The position numbers and the translations under genes were made by a program. Shown here in pieces: positions 31,671-40,431 of a stretch of 64,000 bases of DNA (position 1 is its first letter; the number at the start of each line of letters is the position of its first letter). The notes under the pieces were generated by a model. It worked only from the letters and a program-made list of their open reading frames with translations, ran no database searches and was not told where the DNA came from. This stretch comes from Sphingobium sp. (lineage in GTDB: Bacteria > Pseudomonadota > Alphaproteobacteria > Sphingomonadales > Sphingomonadaceae). Location: contig JALCRK010000001.1 of NCBI GenBank assembly GCA_022652485.1, positions 1 to 64,000 on the forward strand, read 5' to 3'.

Positions 31671-32447
31671 CTAGCTCCGTGTCTTCAGCCCCGCCACCAG
31701 ATCGGCCATCGGCTGCTGCGAGACGGTGACGCCGCCGCGCCACGGCCGGTCGAGGTCGAGGATCAGGACCAGCGAGAGCGTCAATAGCACGAACAGGACG
31801 AATGTGATCCCCCGGTGCCGCGCCTCGCTCGCCCCCAGCACATAGCCAACGATACCGACAGAGAGCAGCGCATAGAGCAGCAGGATTTCCACCACCGCGC
31901 CCGGAATATGCGCCTCGCGCTCGGCCTTGCGCGCGGCGGCTATGTCGAACATCTCGTTCATTGCGTTGATGAGCGTGGCGGAGATCGGCGGCGGGGTCGC
32001 GCCCAGCGATTGCCGCATCTGCGCCCATAGTTGCCGCTGCGCCTCGGCCGTCTCCCGTTCGACCGCCTCCGTCTCGCCTTCGTGGGGCAGGCGGCTGCGC
32101 AGCTCGGCATAGTGGGTGAGGGAATTTTGCAACGCCGCACCACCTGCTCCCTCGATCAACCCGGCGCGCAGCCACGCGGTGCCGATAGCGTTGGCTTCGC
32201 TGACTACAATTTCGCGGCGCTCGTCATAGCGGCTCAGGGCCATCGAGAAGGTAAAGGCGATCATCAGGCCCAGCAGGCCGAGCACGGCGGAGAGGATATA
32301 GCTGTCCGGCGCGCGTTCATCCGGCTCGTTCGCCAGCCGCCGGCGCAGCTTCGCCCCTGCGACGCAGCATAGCAGGAACAGCGCCACCAGAAGGGGAAAG
32401 AGCAACCAGAGCGGTATCGCGGCGATCGTCGCATCAACAAGCTGCAT
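31671..32447 (-). CDS. Bestrophin-like/DUF4239 membrane protein
   Basis: 258 aa; [49 protein letters not shown]-terminal and C-terminal TM pairs. Confidence 0.7.
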   Translation of the reverse strand: MQLVDATIAAIPLWLLFPLLVALFLLCCVAGAKLRRRLANEPDERAPDSYILSAVLGLLGLMIAFTFSMALSRYDERREIVVSEANAIGTAWLRAGLIEGAGGAALQNSLTHYAELRSRLPHEGETEAVERETAEAQRQLWAQMRQSLGATPPPISATLINAMNEMFDIAAARKAEREAHIPGAVVEILLLYALLSVGIVGYVLGASEARHRGITFVLFVLLTLSLVLILDLDRPWRGGVTVSQQPMADLVAGLKTRS

Positions 32448-32488
32448 GGTTGGCCCCCTTTTTCGTGAAAATTATGGTGCGGTCGCCC

Positions 32489-34006
32489 TCACTGCCCGTA
32501 TCCCGCATCCTGGGCAAGGCGCACCGCCTCCCGCGCCGCCGCCATCAGCGCGCCCGCCTTTGCCTCGCATTCGCGCTGCTCATATTCGGGTGTCGAGTCG
32601 GCGACGATCCCGGCCCCGGCCTGCGCGTGCATAACGCCATCCTTCAACACGGCGGTGCGCAGCACGATGCAGCTGTCCATATTGCCATCGGGCGCGAAAT
32701 AGCCGACGCCTCCTGCGTATGCTCCCCGCGTCTCTGGCTCCAGCTCGGCGATGATCTCGCAGGCGCGGACCTTGGGCGCGCCGCTGACGGTGCCCGCCGG
32801 GAAACCCGCGAACAGCGCATCCAGTGCGTCCTTGCCATCGCCAAGGCGGCCCACCACGTTGGAGACGATGTGCATCACATGGCTGTAGAACTCTACAGCA
32901 TAGCTGTCCGTCACCTGCACGGTTCCCGCCGCTGCGACACGCCCCACATCGTTGCGCCCCAGATCGAGCAACATCAGATGTTCGGCGCGCTCCTTCGGGT
33001 CGGCGAGCAGGCTTGCCTTGTTGGCGGCATCCTCGCTCGCGCTCTTGCCGCGTGGGCGGGTGCCGGCGATCGGCCGTATCGTCACCTCGCCATCGCGTGC
33101 GCGCACGAGGATCTCCGGGCTGGAGCCAATGAGCGCGAAGCCCGGCATGTCGAGGCAATAGAGGAAGGGCGAGGGGTTGATCCGCCTGAGCGCGCGATAG
33201 AGGCTGAGCGGCGGCAGCGGGAAGGGTGCGGTGAAGCGTTGCGCCAGCACCACCTGAAAGATGTCGCCCGCGACGATATAATCCTGCGCCGCGAGCACCA
33301 TGTCGCGATATTTGCCGTCCGGCAGAACCGGGGTGAAGGTCACCTCATCGGGCGTGGCGATCTGCGGCGCTGGCGGCACCGGCTGGCCAAGCCGCGCGGC
33401 GGTCGCATCGAGCCGCTCCTGCGCGGCATCGATCGCGCGCTCCGCTTGCGTGACGCTCCCGGCCCAGATCGGCGCCACCAGAAACAGCGCGTCCTCCAGC
33501 CGGTCGAACACGAGGATGACGGACGGCCGCACGAACAGCATGTCCGGCAGGCCAAGCGGGTTGGGCGCGGGGCGCGGCAGCTTCTCGACCAGCCCGATCG
33601 TCTCATAGCCGAAATGGCCGACGAGACAGGCAAGCGCGGGCGGAAGCGCCGGGTCCATCTCCGCGCGGCATTCCCGCACCAGCGCGCGCAGTCCGGCGAG
33701 CGCCCCGCCATCGAGCGGCGCGAAAGCCGCGCGGTCGGTCTGCCAGGCGCGGTTGATTTCGGCGCTGTCGCCCTCCGCGCGGAACACCAGATCGGGGTCC
33801 AGCCCCAGCAGGCTGTAGCGCCCGCGCACCGCGCCGCCTTCGACCGATTCGAGCAGGAAGTCGCCCCGTTCCGGCTGCATCAGCTTCAGCGCGGCGGAGA
33901 TCGGTGTTTCGGTGTCGGCAATGAGCTTGCGCCACAGCAGCGCCGATTGCCCGGAGGCGAGCGCGCTGCGGATGGCGTCGAGCGAAGCGGAAGCGGTCGT
34001 CCCCAT
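32489..34006 (-). CDS. trpE: Anthranilate synthase component I
   Basis: IAGTRPRGKSASED, RAEHLMLLDLGRNDVGRV, SPEILVR, GTVSGAPKVRACEII. Confidence 0.96.
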   Translation of the reverse strand: MGTTASASLDAIRSALASGQSALLWRKLIADTETPISAALKLMQPERGDFLLESVEGGAVRGRYSLLGLDPDLVFRAEGDSAEINRAWQTDRAAFAPLDGGALAGLRALVRECRAEMDPALPPALACLVGHFGYETIGLVEKLPRPAPNPLGLPDMLFVRPSVILVFDRLEDALFLVAPIWAGSVTQAERAIDAAQERLDATAARLGQPVPPAPQIATPDEVTFTPVLPDGKYRDMVLAAQDYIVAGDIFQVVLAQRFTAPFPLPPLSLYRALRRINPSPFLYCLDMPGFALIGSSPEILVRARDGEVTIRPIAGTRPRGKSASEDAANKASLLADPKERAEHLMLLDLGRNDVGRVAAAGTVQVTDSYAVEFYSHVMHIVSNVVGRLGDGKDALDALFAGFPAGTVSGAPKVRACEIIAELEPETRGAYAGGVGYFAPDGNMDSCIVLRTAVLKDGVMHAQAGAGIVADSTPEYEQRECEAKAGALMAAAREAVRLAQDAGYGQ

Positions 34007-34013
34007 ATGTGAC

Positions 34014-35963
34014 TTACTTCACCGCGCCGCCGCCATTGGCGTCGAGCAACGCCTTGGTCACGCGGTTCACTGTCGCCGGATTGCGGCTGACGCCGAGATC
34101 GCGCTCGATCGCCCGCGCGAACTGGTCGCCATATTCATTGCCCGCAAGGCCCGAGAGGTCGCTGCGCACCTTGTCGACAAGGCCCGGCACCTTGGCCGCA
34201 TCGCCCTGCTGCACCGAGGCGAGCTGGATCAGGAACACGCCCTGATCGTTGGGAATCGGCATCGTCTTGACGCTGCCCTGCGTCATCGCGAACAGGATCG
34301 AGATCTGCGCGGGCACCTGCTGGTCCTGCCGCAACAGGTCGGCGCGGCGGCCCGAGACCTTCTGCACCGGCGGCAATGGCACGCCCGCCGAGGCCATCGC
34401 CTTCTCCAGCGGCACGCCCTTGGCGACTTCGCCCTGAAGCCTTGCGGCCAGCGCCTGCGCCTTGGCGAGCCCCTGATTGAGCAGGTACTGCTGTTCCACG
34501 ATCGGCTTCACCTTCGCGAGCGGCGGCGGCGCGGCGGCGACGATCTCGCCCACGCGCACCAGCGCATAACGGGCCTCCGGCGTGATCGGCACGAACTGCG
34601 CGTCGTCATCCTGCTCCATGCCGAAGCCCGCCTTCAGCAGCGGCGCGACATCGGCGGACGGCCTGTAGGCCGGGTCGTCGACATTCTGCCCGGTGGAAAG
34701 CAGCGCGGGGGTGGTTTCCACCGTGAGGCCGTTGTCCTTCACCGCCTCGTCGAAGGTGGTGCCGTTGGCGATATTGTCCTCCACCTTGGCGATGAAATCC
34801 CCGATCAGCGCGGCGCGCTTCCTGGCTTTCAGCGCCTCGACGATCTGCGGCTTTACGGCTTCCAGCGGCTTTTCCGTTATCTTCTGGATGGCGGTGGTCT
34901 GGATGAGCGCCCAGCCGAGCGCGAGCTTCACCGGCCCTGTGACCTTGCCCTGCGGCGCGGCGAACGCGGCGTTGGCTGCGGCGGGAGAGGCGGCCCTGGC
35001 GAAGTCCGTCCTGGAGACGGCCTTGAGCGTCGAGACTTCGAGCCCGTTCGCCTTGGCTGCGGCGGCGAGCGACCCGGCAGAAGCGGCGGCCTTGGCGGCG
35101 CTCTCGGTCGGCAGGATCAGTTGCTGGATGTCGCGCGTCTCGCGCGCGGCATAGGTGGCCTTGTTGCTGGTGTAATAGGCCGCGATCTCGCTGTCGGTCG
35201 GCGTCGCGGCGGCGTCAAAGCGGCTGGCGTCCACAATCGCATAGCGGAAGGAGCGCCGCTCCGGGATCGTATAGCGGCTGGCGTTGCGCTTGTAGAAATC
35301 AGCGAGTTGCGCTTCGGTCGGCGGTGTGGCCGGCTTGAACGCGGCGGACGGGATGGCCGCGATCACGCCCGAACGCGCCTCCAGCAGCAGCGAGGCATAA
35401 GGCAGCGCGGCATCCCTGCTTATCTGTGCACCGAAGGTTGCAGGCGCGATGACGAGGCGGCCCGAAAGCTGCTTCGAAATGTCCTGCCGCAGCGCATCCT
35501 CGCTGATGCCCTGCGCGCTCAGCAACTGGCGGAACGCCGCCTGGCTGAACTTGCCGGTCGCGTCGTGGAACGCCGGAATGTTGGCGATCTCCGCATCGAC
35601 CATCCGCTTGCTGACATATATGCCTTGCTTGTGCGCGAACTCTTCCAGCGAGAGCGCGGAAACGAGCTGGCTATAGATCCCCTCGACCGCGCCCAGCGAG
35701 AGGAAATCGCCGATCTTCATGCCGGGGCTCTCGCGCCGCTGCCCTTCGAACGCGCGCTGCACGCGGGTCTGCACTTCCGAGTCGGGCAGGGAGGTGCCGC
35801 CGATCTTAGTCGAGGTGCTGCCGCCCAGAAACGAGAAGCCGCTGTAATGGTTGTTGCTGGTGATGTCCCCCGCGATGAACGCGAAAGCCACTGTCGCCAG
35901 AAATACGAGCGCGAATACCGCACCGAATTTCGATCCGATGATGCGCCTCATGAAACCGATCAT
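34014..35963 (-). CDS. ppiD: PpiD-type SurA-N/peptidyl-prolyl isomerase, membrane anchored
   Basis: 649 aa; MIGFMRRIIGSKFGAVFALVFLATVAFAFIAGDI anchor, SurA_N-like region, PPIC-like core. Confidence 0.8.
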   Translation of the reverse strand: MIGFMRRIIGSKFGAVFALVFLATVAFAFIAGDITSNNHYSGFSFLGGSTSTKIGGTSLPDSEVQTRVQRAFEGQRRESPGMKIGDFLSLGAVEGIYSQLVSALSLEEFAHKQGIYVSKRMVDAEIANIPAFHDATGKFSQAAFRQLLSAQGISEDALRQDISKQLSGRLVIAPATFGAQISRDAALPYASLLLEARSGVIAAIPSAAFKPATPPTEAQLADFYKRNASRYTIPERRSFRYAIVDASRFDAAATPTDSEIAAYYTSNKATYAARETRDIQQLILPTESAAKAAASAGSLAAAAKANGLEVSTLKAVSRTDFARAASPAAANAAFAAPQGKVTGPVKLALGWALIQTTAIQKITEKPLEAVKPQIVEALKARKRAALIGDFIAKVEDNIANGTTFDEAVKDNGLTVETTPALLSTGQNVDDPAYRPSADVAPLLKAGFGMEQDDDAQFVPITPEARYALVRVGEIVAAAPPPLAKVKPIVEQQYLLNQGLAKAQALAARLQGEVAKGVPLEKAMASAGVPLPPVQKVSGRRADLLRQDQQVPAQISILFAMTQGSVKTMPIPNDQGVFLIQLASVQQGDAAKVPGLVDKVRSDLSGLAGNEYGDQFARAIERDLGVSRNPATVNRVTKALLDANGGGAVK

Positions 35964-36092
35964 AGCAATCCTGCCCGTATCGCCCGCGTCGGGCGGCCTG
36001 CGTTGAAATCTGAGCCGCTTTAGGGGGTGCGGGGCCGCGCTTCAAGCCGGGACTGGACTTTACCCATCCACACGCTAATCGCGGCATAGACG

Positions 36093-36173
36093 CGGCACCA
36101 GCTCGCTCCCCCTCCCAACTGCCCATATGGTATATCCTGTCGGGTAGTTGGGAGGGGGAGCGAGCTGGTGCCG
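36093..36173. repeat. Long perfect inverted repeat (family F, copy 1)
   Basis: 28-bp perfect arms CGGCACCAGCTCGCTCCCCCTCCCAACT / AGTTGGGAGGGGGAGCGAGCTGGTGCCG, 25-nt loop. Confidence 0.95.
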
Positions 36174-36234
36174 AACATCCGAAACGCAGCGAAGCTGCCT
36201 GTTTCGGATCAACACGGAAGCTATCGGAGGAATT

Positions 36235-36978
36235 ATGAGCCGCAGGATGCTCGTTGTCGGAAACTGGAAGATGAACGGCCTGCGCGCCCAGCTTGGCGAT
36301 GTGGAGGCTATCGGCGCAGAGGCGGCTGCGCATCCGGCGGTCGAGGTCGGGCTGTGCGTCCCCGCGACGCTGATCGCGGCGGCGGTCGACAAGGCAGGCG
36401 CGGCGTTCATCGGCGCGCAGGATTGCCACCAGAAGGCGAATGGCGCGCATACCGGCTGTCTCTCCGCCGCAATGCTGCGGGAAGCGGGTGCTTCCCAGGT
36501 GATCGTTGGCCACAGCGAACGCCGCACCGATCAGCATGAAACCAGCGCCGATGTCGCGGCGAAGGCGCTCGCGGCTCAGGGAGAAGGGTTGAAGGTCATC
36601 CTGTGCCTCGGCGAAAGTCTCGAAACCCGCGACGCGGGTCAGGCGCTCGATTTCGTGCTGGGCCAGCTTGCCGAATCGCTGCCGCAAGGTGCCGCCGCCG
36701 ACTGGCTCTCGATCGCCTATGAGCCGATCTGGGCCATCGGCACCGGGCGCATCCCGACGATGGAACAGATCGCGGAGATGCACGGCGCGATTCGCGGCAA
36801 GCTCGGCGAACTCGCGGGCGCGGATATCGCCGCCTCGATGCGCATCCTCTATGGCGGCTCGGTCAACGCCGAGAACGCGGCCGAGATCTTCGCGCTGGAG
36901 GATGTGGACGGCGGCCTCGTCGGCGGCGCGAGCCTCACGGCGGCGAAATTCGGCCCGGTGATCGCGGCGGCTGCCTGA
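36235..36978 (+). CDS. tpiA: Triosephosphate isomerase
   Basis: MLVVGNWKMNG, VIVGHSERR, IAYEPIWAIGTG, ILYGGSVNAENA. Confidence 0.97.
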   Translation: MSRRMLVVGNWKMNGLRAQLGDVEAIGAEAAAHPAVEVGLCVPATLIAAAVDKAGAAFIGAQDCHQKANGAHTGCLSAAMLREAGASQVIVGHSERRTDQHETSADVAAKALAAQGEGLKVILCLGESLETRDAGQALDFVLGQLAESLPQGAAADWLSIAYEPIWAIGTGRIPTMEQIAEMHGAIRGKLGELAGADIAASMRILYGGSVNAENAAEIFALEDVDGGLVGGASLTAAKFGPVIAAAA

Positions 36979-36990
36979 TCTTCCTTCAAT

Positions 36991-37264
36991 CGTCATCCCG
37001 GAAACCGATTTTCTCCAATCCGCGAGGATTGGCTATAAAATCGAGTTATCCGAGATCCAGGATCGGGGCGCTGCGCTTGAAAGCTGGATCCCGGATCAAG
37101 CATTGCCGCGAAAAGCAATTGCTTTTCCGGGCAACGCCAGAGCATTTTCAGCAAAAGTGAAGATCGGTTTTGCGCCTGAAAATGCTCTAAATATTAATCT
37201 GGCCATTTTCCAAGCCGATGACCGTTTTACGGTCATCTCAAAATGGCCTATGTCCGGGATGACG
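36991..37264. repeat. Composite intergenic repeat: family B copy 2 with nested palindromes (family C 37139-37188 and a second palindrome 37201-37248)
   Basis: CGTCATCCCGG...CCGGGATGACG outer ends; inner AGAGCATTTTCAG/CTGAAAATGCTCT (13 bp) and GGCCATTTT/AAAATGGCC. Confidence 0.85.
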
Positions 37265-37384
37265 AATGAGCAAATGCGCCTCGGGACAAACGGATCATTC
37301 CATCAAAAGCCCGACTCAGGTTGAACCCCGCCCACTTCCCCGCTAAGGGCAGGCGAGCAGTTTCAGGATAACGGAAAAGCGTAC

Positions 37385-37759
37385 ATGTTCACATTTCTTC
37401 TCGTGGTTCAGGCGATCGTCGCGGCCTGCCTCGTCACCGTTGTTCTGATGCAGCGCTCGGAGGGCGGCGGGCTCGGCATGGGCGGCAGCCCTGGCGGCTT
37501 CATGTCGGCGCGCGGCGCGGCGGATTTCCTCACCCGCTCGACCACCGTGCTGGCGACGATCTTCGTCAGCTTGAGCATCGTTCTCGCGGTTCTCGCCTCG
37601 GTGAAGCACGCACCGTCGCAGATCGATACCTCGCTCGCGAAGCAGGCGACTGACGTGGTTCCGGCCCAGCCGGCGGCACCCGCGTCGGGCGATGGCCTCT
37701 CCGGCGCGGCGCAGAGCGTGGGTGGTGCCGCAAACGGGTCTGTCCCGCTCGCGCAATAA
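37385..37759 (+). CDS. secG: Preprotein translocase subunit SecG
   Basis: MFTFLLVVQAIVAACLVTVVLMQRSEGGGLGMGGSPGGFMSARGAADFLTRSTTVLA. Confidence 0.93.
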   Translation: MFTFLLVVQAIVAACLVTVVLMQRSEGGGLGMGGSPGGFMSARGAADFLTRSTTVLATIFVSLSIVLAVLASVKHAPSQIDTSLAKQATDVVPAQPAAPASGDGLSGAAQSVGGAANGSVPLAQ

Positions 37760-37862
37760 CCGCGCAAATCTCCAACTACTGCCTAGTCAAGAAAATTAAT
37801 TGCAAGCGCGCCTCATCGTGCGCTTGCCCAACCCTGTTGAATAAGGTTAAGCCTCCACTCCC

Positions 37863-39497
37863 ATGGCGCGGTATATTTTCATCACCGGCGGCGTGGTCTC
37901 CTCGCTTGGCAAAGGCCTTATGGCCGCCTCCCTTGCAGCACTGCTGCAGGCGCGTGGATATCGTGTGCGCATTCGCAAGTTCGATCCCTATCTGAATGTC
38001 GATCCCGGCACGATGTCGCCCTATCAGCATGGCGAAGTCTATGTGACGGATGACGGCGCCGAGACCGATCTCGACCTCGGCCATTATGAGCGCTTCACCG
38101 GCGTCTCGGCCCGCCAGTCGGACAACGTCACCCAGGGGCGCATCTACCAGACAATCATCACCAAGGAACGGCGCGGGGATTATCTCGGCGCGACCGTGCA
38201 GGTGATCCCGCATGTGACGGACGAGATCAAGGCGTTCGCGCTCGCCGAGACGGACGACCTCGATTTCGTGCTGTGCGAGATCGGCGGCACCGTGGGCGAT
38301 ATCGAGAGCCTGCCCTTCATGGAGGCGATCCGCCAGCTCCACAACGACCTCGGGCGCGGCAATTCCATCTTCGTGCATGTCACCTTGGTGCCGTTCATCG
38401 CGGCGGCGGGCGAGCTGAAGACCAAGCCGACCCAGCACAGCGTGCGCGAGCTGACCTCGCTCGGCATCCAGCCCGATATCCTCCTCTGCCGCTGCGAGCA
38501 GCCTCTGCCCGCGAGCGAGCGCGCCAAGATCGCCTTGTTCTGCAATGTGCGGCCTGAAGCCGTGATCCCCGCGCTCGATGCGCCGAGCATCTATTCCGTG
38601 CCCGCGCAATATCATGCCGAGGGTCTGGACGAGGAGGTGCTCCGCGCCTTCGGCATCGAGGATGCGCCGCAGCCGGAGCTTTCGCGGTGGATCGACATCA
38701 TGGATCGCTATGCGAATCCGGAAGGCGAAGTGACGATCGGCGTCGTCGGCAAATATGTCGGCCTGCCCGATGCGTACAAGTCGCTGCACGAGGCGCTGGT
38801 GCATGGCGGCCTTGCCAACCGGGTGAAGGTGCATATCCGCTGGATCGATGCCGAGCTGTTCGAGCAGCCGGATAGCGACATCGCCGCGCGGCTGGAGCCG
38901 ATGCACGGCATCCTCGTCCCCGGCGGGTTCGGTGTGCGCGGGTCTGAGGGCAAGATCGCCTCCGTCCGCTTCGCGCGCGAACGCGGCGTGCCCTTCTTCG
39001 GCATCTGTTTGGGGATGCAGATGGCCTGCATCGAGGGCGCGCGCAACACGGCGGGGATTGCCAACGCTTCCACCACCGAATTCGGCGAGACATCGGAGCC
39101 GGTCGTCGGCCTCATCACCGAATGGATGAGCAAGGAAGGCCTGCAACAGCGCAGCGCGGAGGGCGACCTCGGTGGCACGATGCGGCTTGGGGCGTACCCC
39201 GCGAAGCTCACCGGCAACAGCGTCGTCTCGGGCATTTACGGAGCCACCGAGATCAGCGAACGCCACCGCCACCGCTACGAGGTGAACGCCGCCTATCGCG
39301 AGCCGCTGGAAAAGGGTGGGCTGATCTTCTCGGGCATGTCGCCCGATGGGCAGCTGCCCGAGATCGTGGAGCGGCCGGATCATCCGTGGTTCGTCGGCGT
39401 GCAGTTCCACCCGGAGCTGAAGTCCAAGCCGTTCGATCCGCACCCGTTGTTCGCCGGGTTCATCGCGGCGGCGGTGAAGCAGAGCAGGCTGGTTTAG
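37863..39497 (+). CDS. pyrG: CTP synthase
   Basis: [35 protein letters not shown]; amidotransferase GICLGMQMA. Confidence 0.98.
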   Translation: MARYIFITGGVVSSLGKGLMAASLAALLQARGYRVRIRKFDPYLNVDPGTMSPYQHGEVYVTDDGAETDLDLGHYERFTGVSARQSDNVTQGRIYQTIITKERRGDYLGATVQVIPHVTDEIKAFALAETDDLDFVLCEIGGTVGDIESLPFMEAIRQLHNDLGRGNSIFVHVTLVPFIAAAGELKTKPTQHSVRELTSLGIQPDILLCRCEQPLPASERAKIALFCNVRPEAVIPALDAPSIYSVPAQYHAEGLDEEVLRAFGIEDAPQPELSRWIDIMDRYANPEGEVTIGVVGKYVGLPDAYKSLHEALVHGGLANRVKVHIRWIDAELFEQPDSDIAARLEPMHGILVPGGFGVRGSEGKIASVRFARERGVPFFGICLGMQMACIEGARNTAGIANASTTEFGETSEPVVGLITEWMSKEGLQQRSAEGDLGGTMRLGAYPAKLTGNSVVSGIYGATEISERHRHRYEVNAAYREPLEKGGLIFSGMSPDGQLPEIVERPDHPWFVGVQFHPELKSKPFDPHPLFAGFIAAAVKQSRLV

Positions 39498-39512
39498 ACA
39501 TTTTGTCAGGTT

Positions 39513-39591
39513 CGGCACCAGCCCGCTCCCCCTCCCAACCTCCCATATCATACCATATCGGGAGGTTGGGAGGGGGGGCGGGCTGGTGCCG
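39513..39591. repeat. Long inverted repeat (family F, copy 2)
   Basis: 32-bp arms with one mismatch, CGGCACCAGCCCGCTCCCCCTCCCAACCTCCC / GGGAGGTTGGGAGGGGGGGCGGGCTGGTGCCG, 15-nt loop. Confidence 0.95.
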
Positions 39592-39660
39592 CCCATCCGC
39601 GCGAGCGGATCAAAAATCCACCCCTCTTGCATTGTATTAATCAGACGTTAAAGTCCGTGC

Positions 39661-39755
39661 CCAAGTCGAGTCGCCGCTAGGGAACGCGGCACTTTTGTAC
39701 CAAGGGTTTGGAGAGGAAATGAGGGGGCGGCATTGACCGCCCCCCATATTTTTTT
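39661..39755 (+). ncRNA. Candidate small RNA ending in an intrinsic terminator
   Basis: Promoter-like TTGCAT-N16-TAAAGT (39627-39654), GCCGC..GCGGC hairpin, terminator at 39723-39755; no convincing ORF. Confidence 0.4.
39723..39755 (+). terminator. Intrinsic terminator
   Basis: GGGGGCGG-CATTGA-CCGCCCCC followed by CATATTTTTTT on the plus strand. Confidence 0.85.
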
Positions 39756-39772
39756 CAGCCAAATGCGCCAGC

Positions 39773-40237
39773 TTACGCCGCGTCCGCCTGCTTGCCGATC
39801 TCGACGATCTGGCCGCCGTTGATGGCGATCTTCTTCGGCTTCATCGCTTCGGGCACCTCGCGCACCAGCTCGATCACCAGCAGGCCATCGGCAAGGTTGG
39901 CGCTTTCCACCCGCACGAAATCGGCGAGCTCGAAGCGGCGCTCAAAGCTGCGGTTGGCGATGCCGACATGCACGAACTTCGCGCGCTCGTCATTGCCCAG
40001 CTCCGCCTTGCGGCCCGAGACCTGAAGTAGGTTCTGCTGCGCCACGATGTCCAGCTCATCCTCGCGGAAACCGGCGACGGCCAGCGTCACGCGATATTTG
40101 TCGTCGGAAAGCCGCTCGATGTTGAAGGGGGGGTAGTTGTCGCCTTGGCTAACGCGCGCATTGTTCTCGATAAGATCGAACAGCCGGTCGAAACCGACAG
40201 TCGAGCGGCGATAGGGGGTAAGGTCAAATCCACGCAT
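39773..40237 (-). CDS. Small heat shock protein (Hsp20/IbpA family); start at second ATG preferred
   Basis: MRGFDLTPYRRSTVGFDRLFDLIENN; alpha-crystallin domain; GGAG 8 nt before this ATG. Confidence 0.92.
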   Translation of the reverse strand: MRGFDLTPYRRSTVGFDRLFDLIENNARVSQGDNYPPFNIERLSDDKYRVTLAVAGFREDELDIVAQQNLLQVSGRKAELGNDERAKFVHVGIANRSFERRFELADFVRVESANLADGLLVIELVREVPEAMKPKKIAINGGQIVEIGKQADAA

Positions 40238-40360
40238 AGTCATATCTCCTCTGTTGAGCGAGTACCTCGCGCGCCGGATCCATCATGGCATCCGGCTGAA
40301 TGTCCGCCACTTCGCGTGCCCGGACAGAGGAGATTTAGGAAGGGCGAAGGGGGATTCAAG
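40238..40360 (-). promoter_or_regulatory. hsp20 promoter and leader: sigma32-like promoter plus possible SD-sequestering structure
   Basis: Minus strand CTTGAA (40355-40360)-N17-TAAATC (40332-40337); 11-nt inverted repeat ATCTCCTCTGT (40324-40334) versus SD ACAGAGGAGAT (40244-40254). Confidence 0.6.
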
Positions 40361-40431
40361 GGGTACAACCCTGCTGCACCCCTGCGTCGGCACCGGATGT
40401 TGGCGGGCGCAAATCATGCGCCCGCCTGACG

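Noticed and set aside
36093-39591. CRISPR-like repeats
   Set aside because: The repeated units are widely separated palindromes with no regular spacers and no cas genes.
37776-39632. 618-aa ORF antisense to pyrG
   Set aside because: Shadow ORF; its first residues translate the intergenic family F hairpin.
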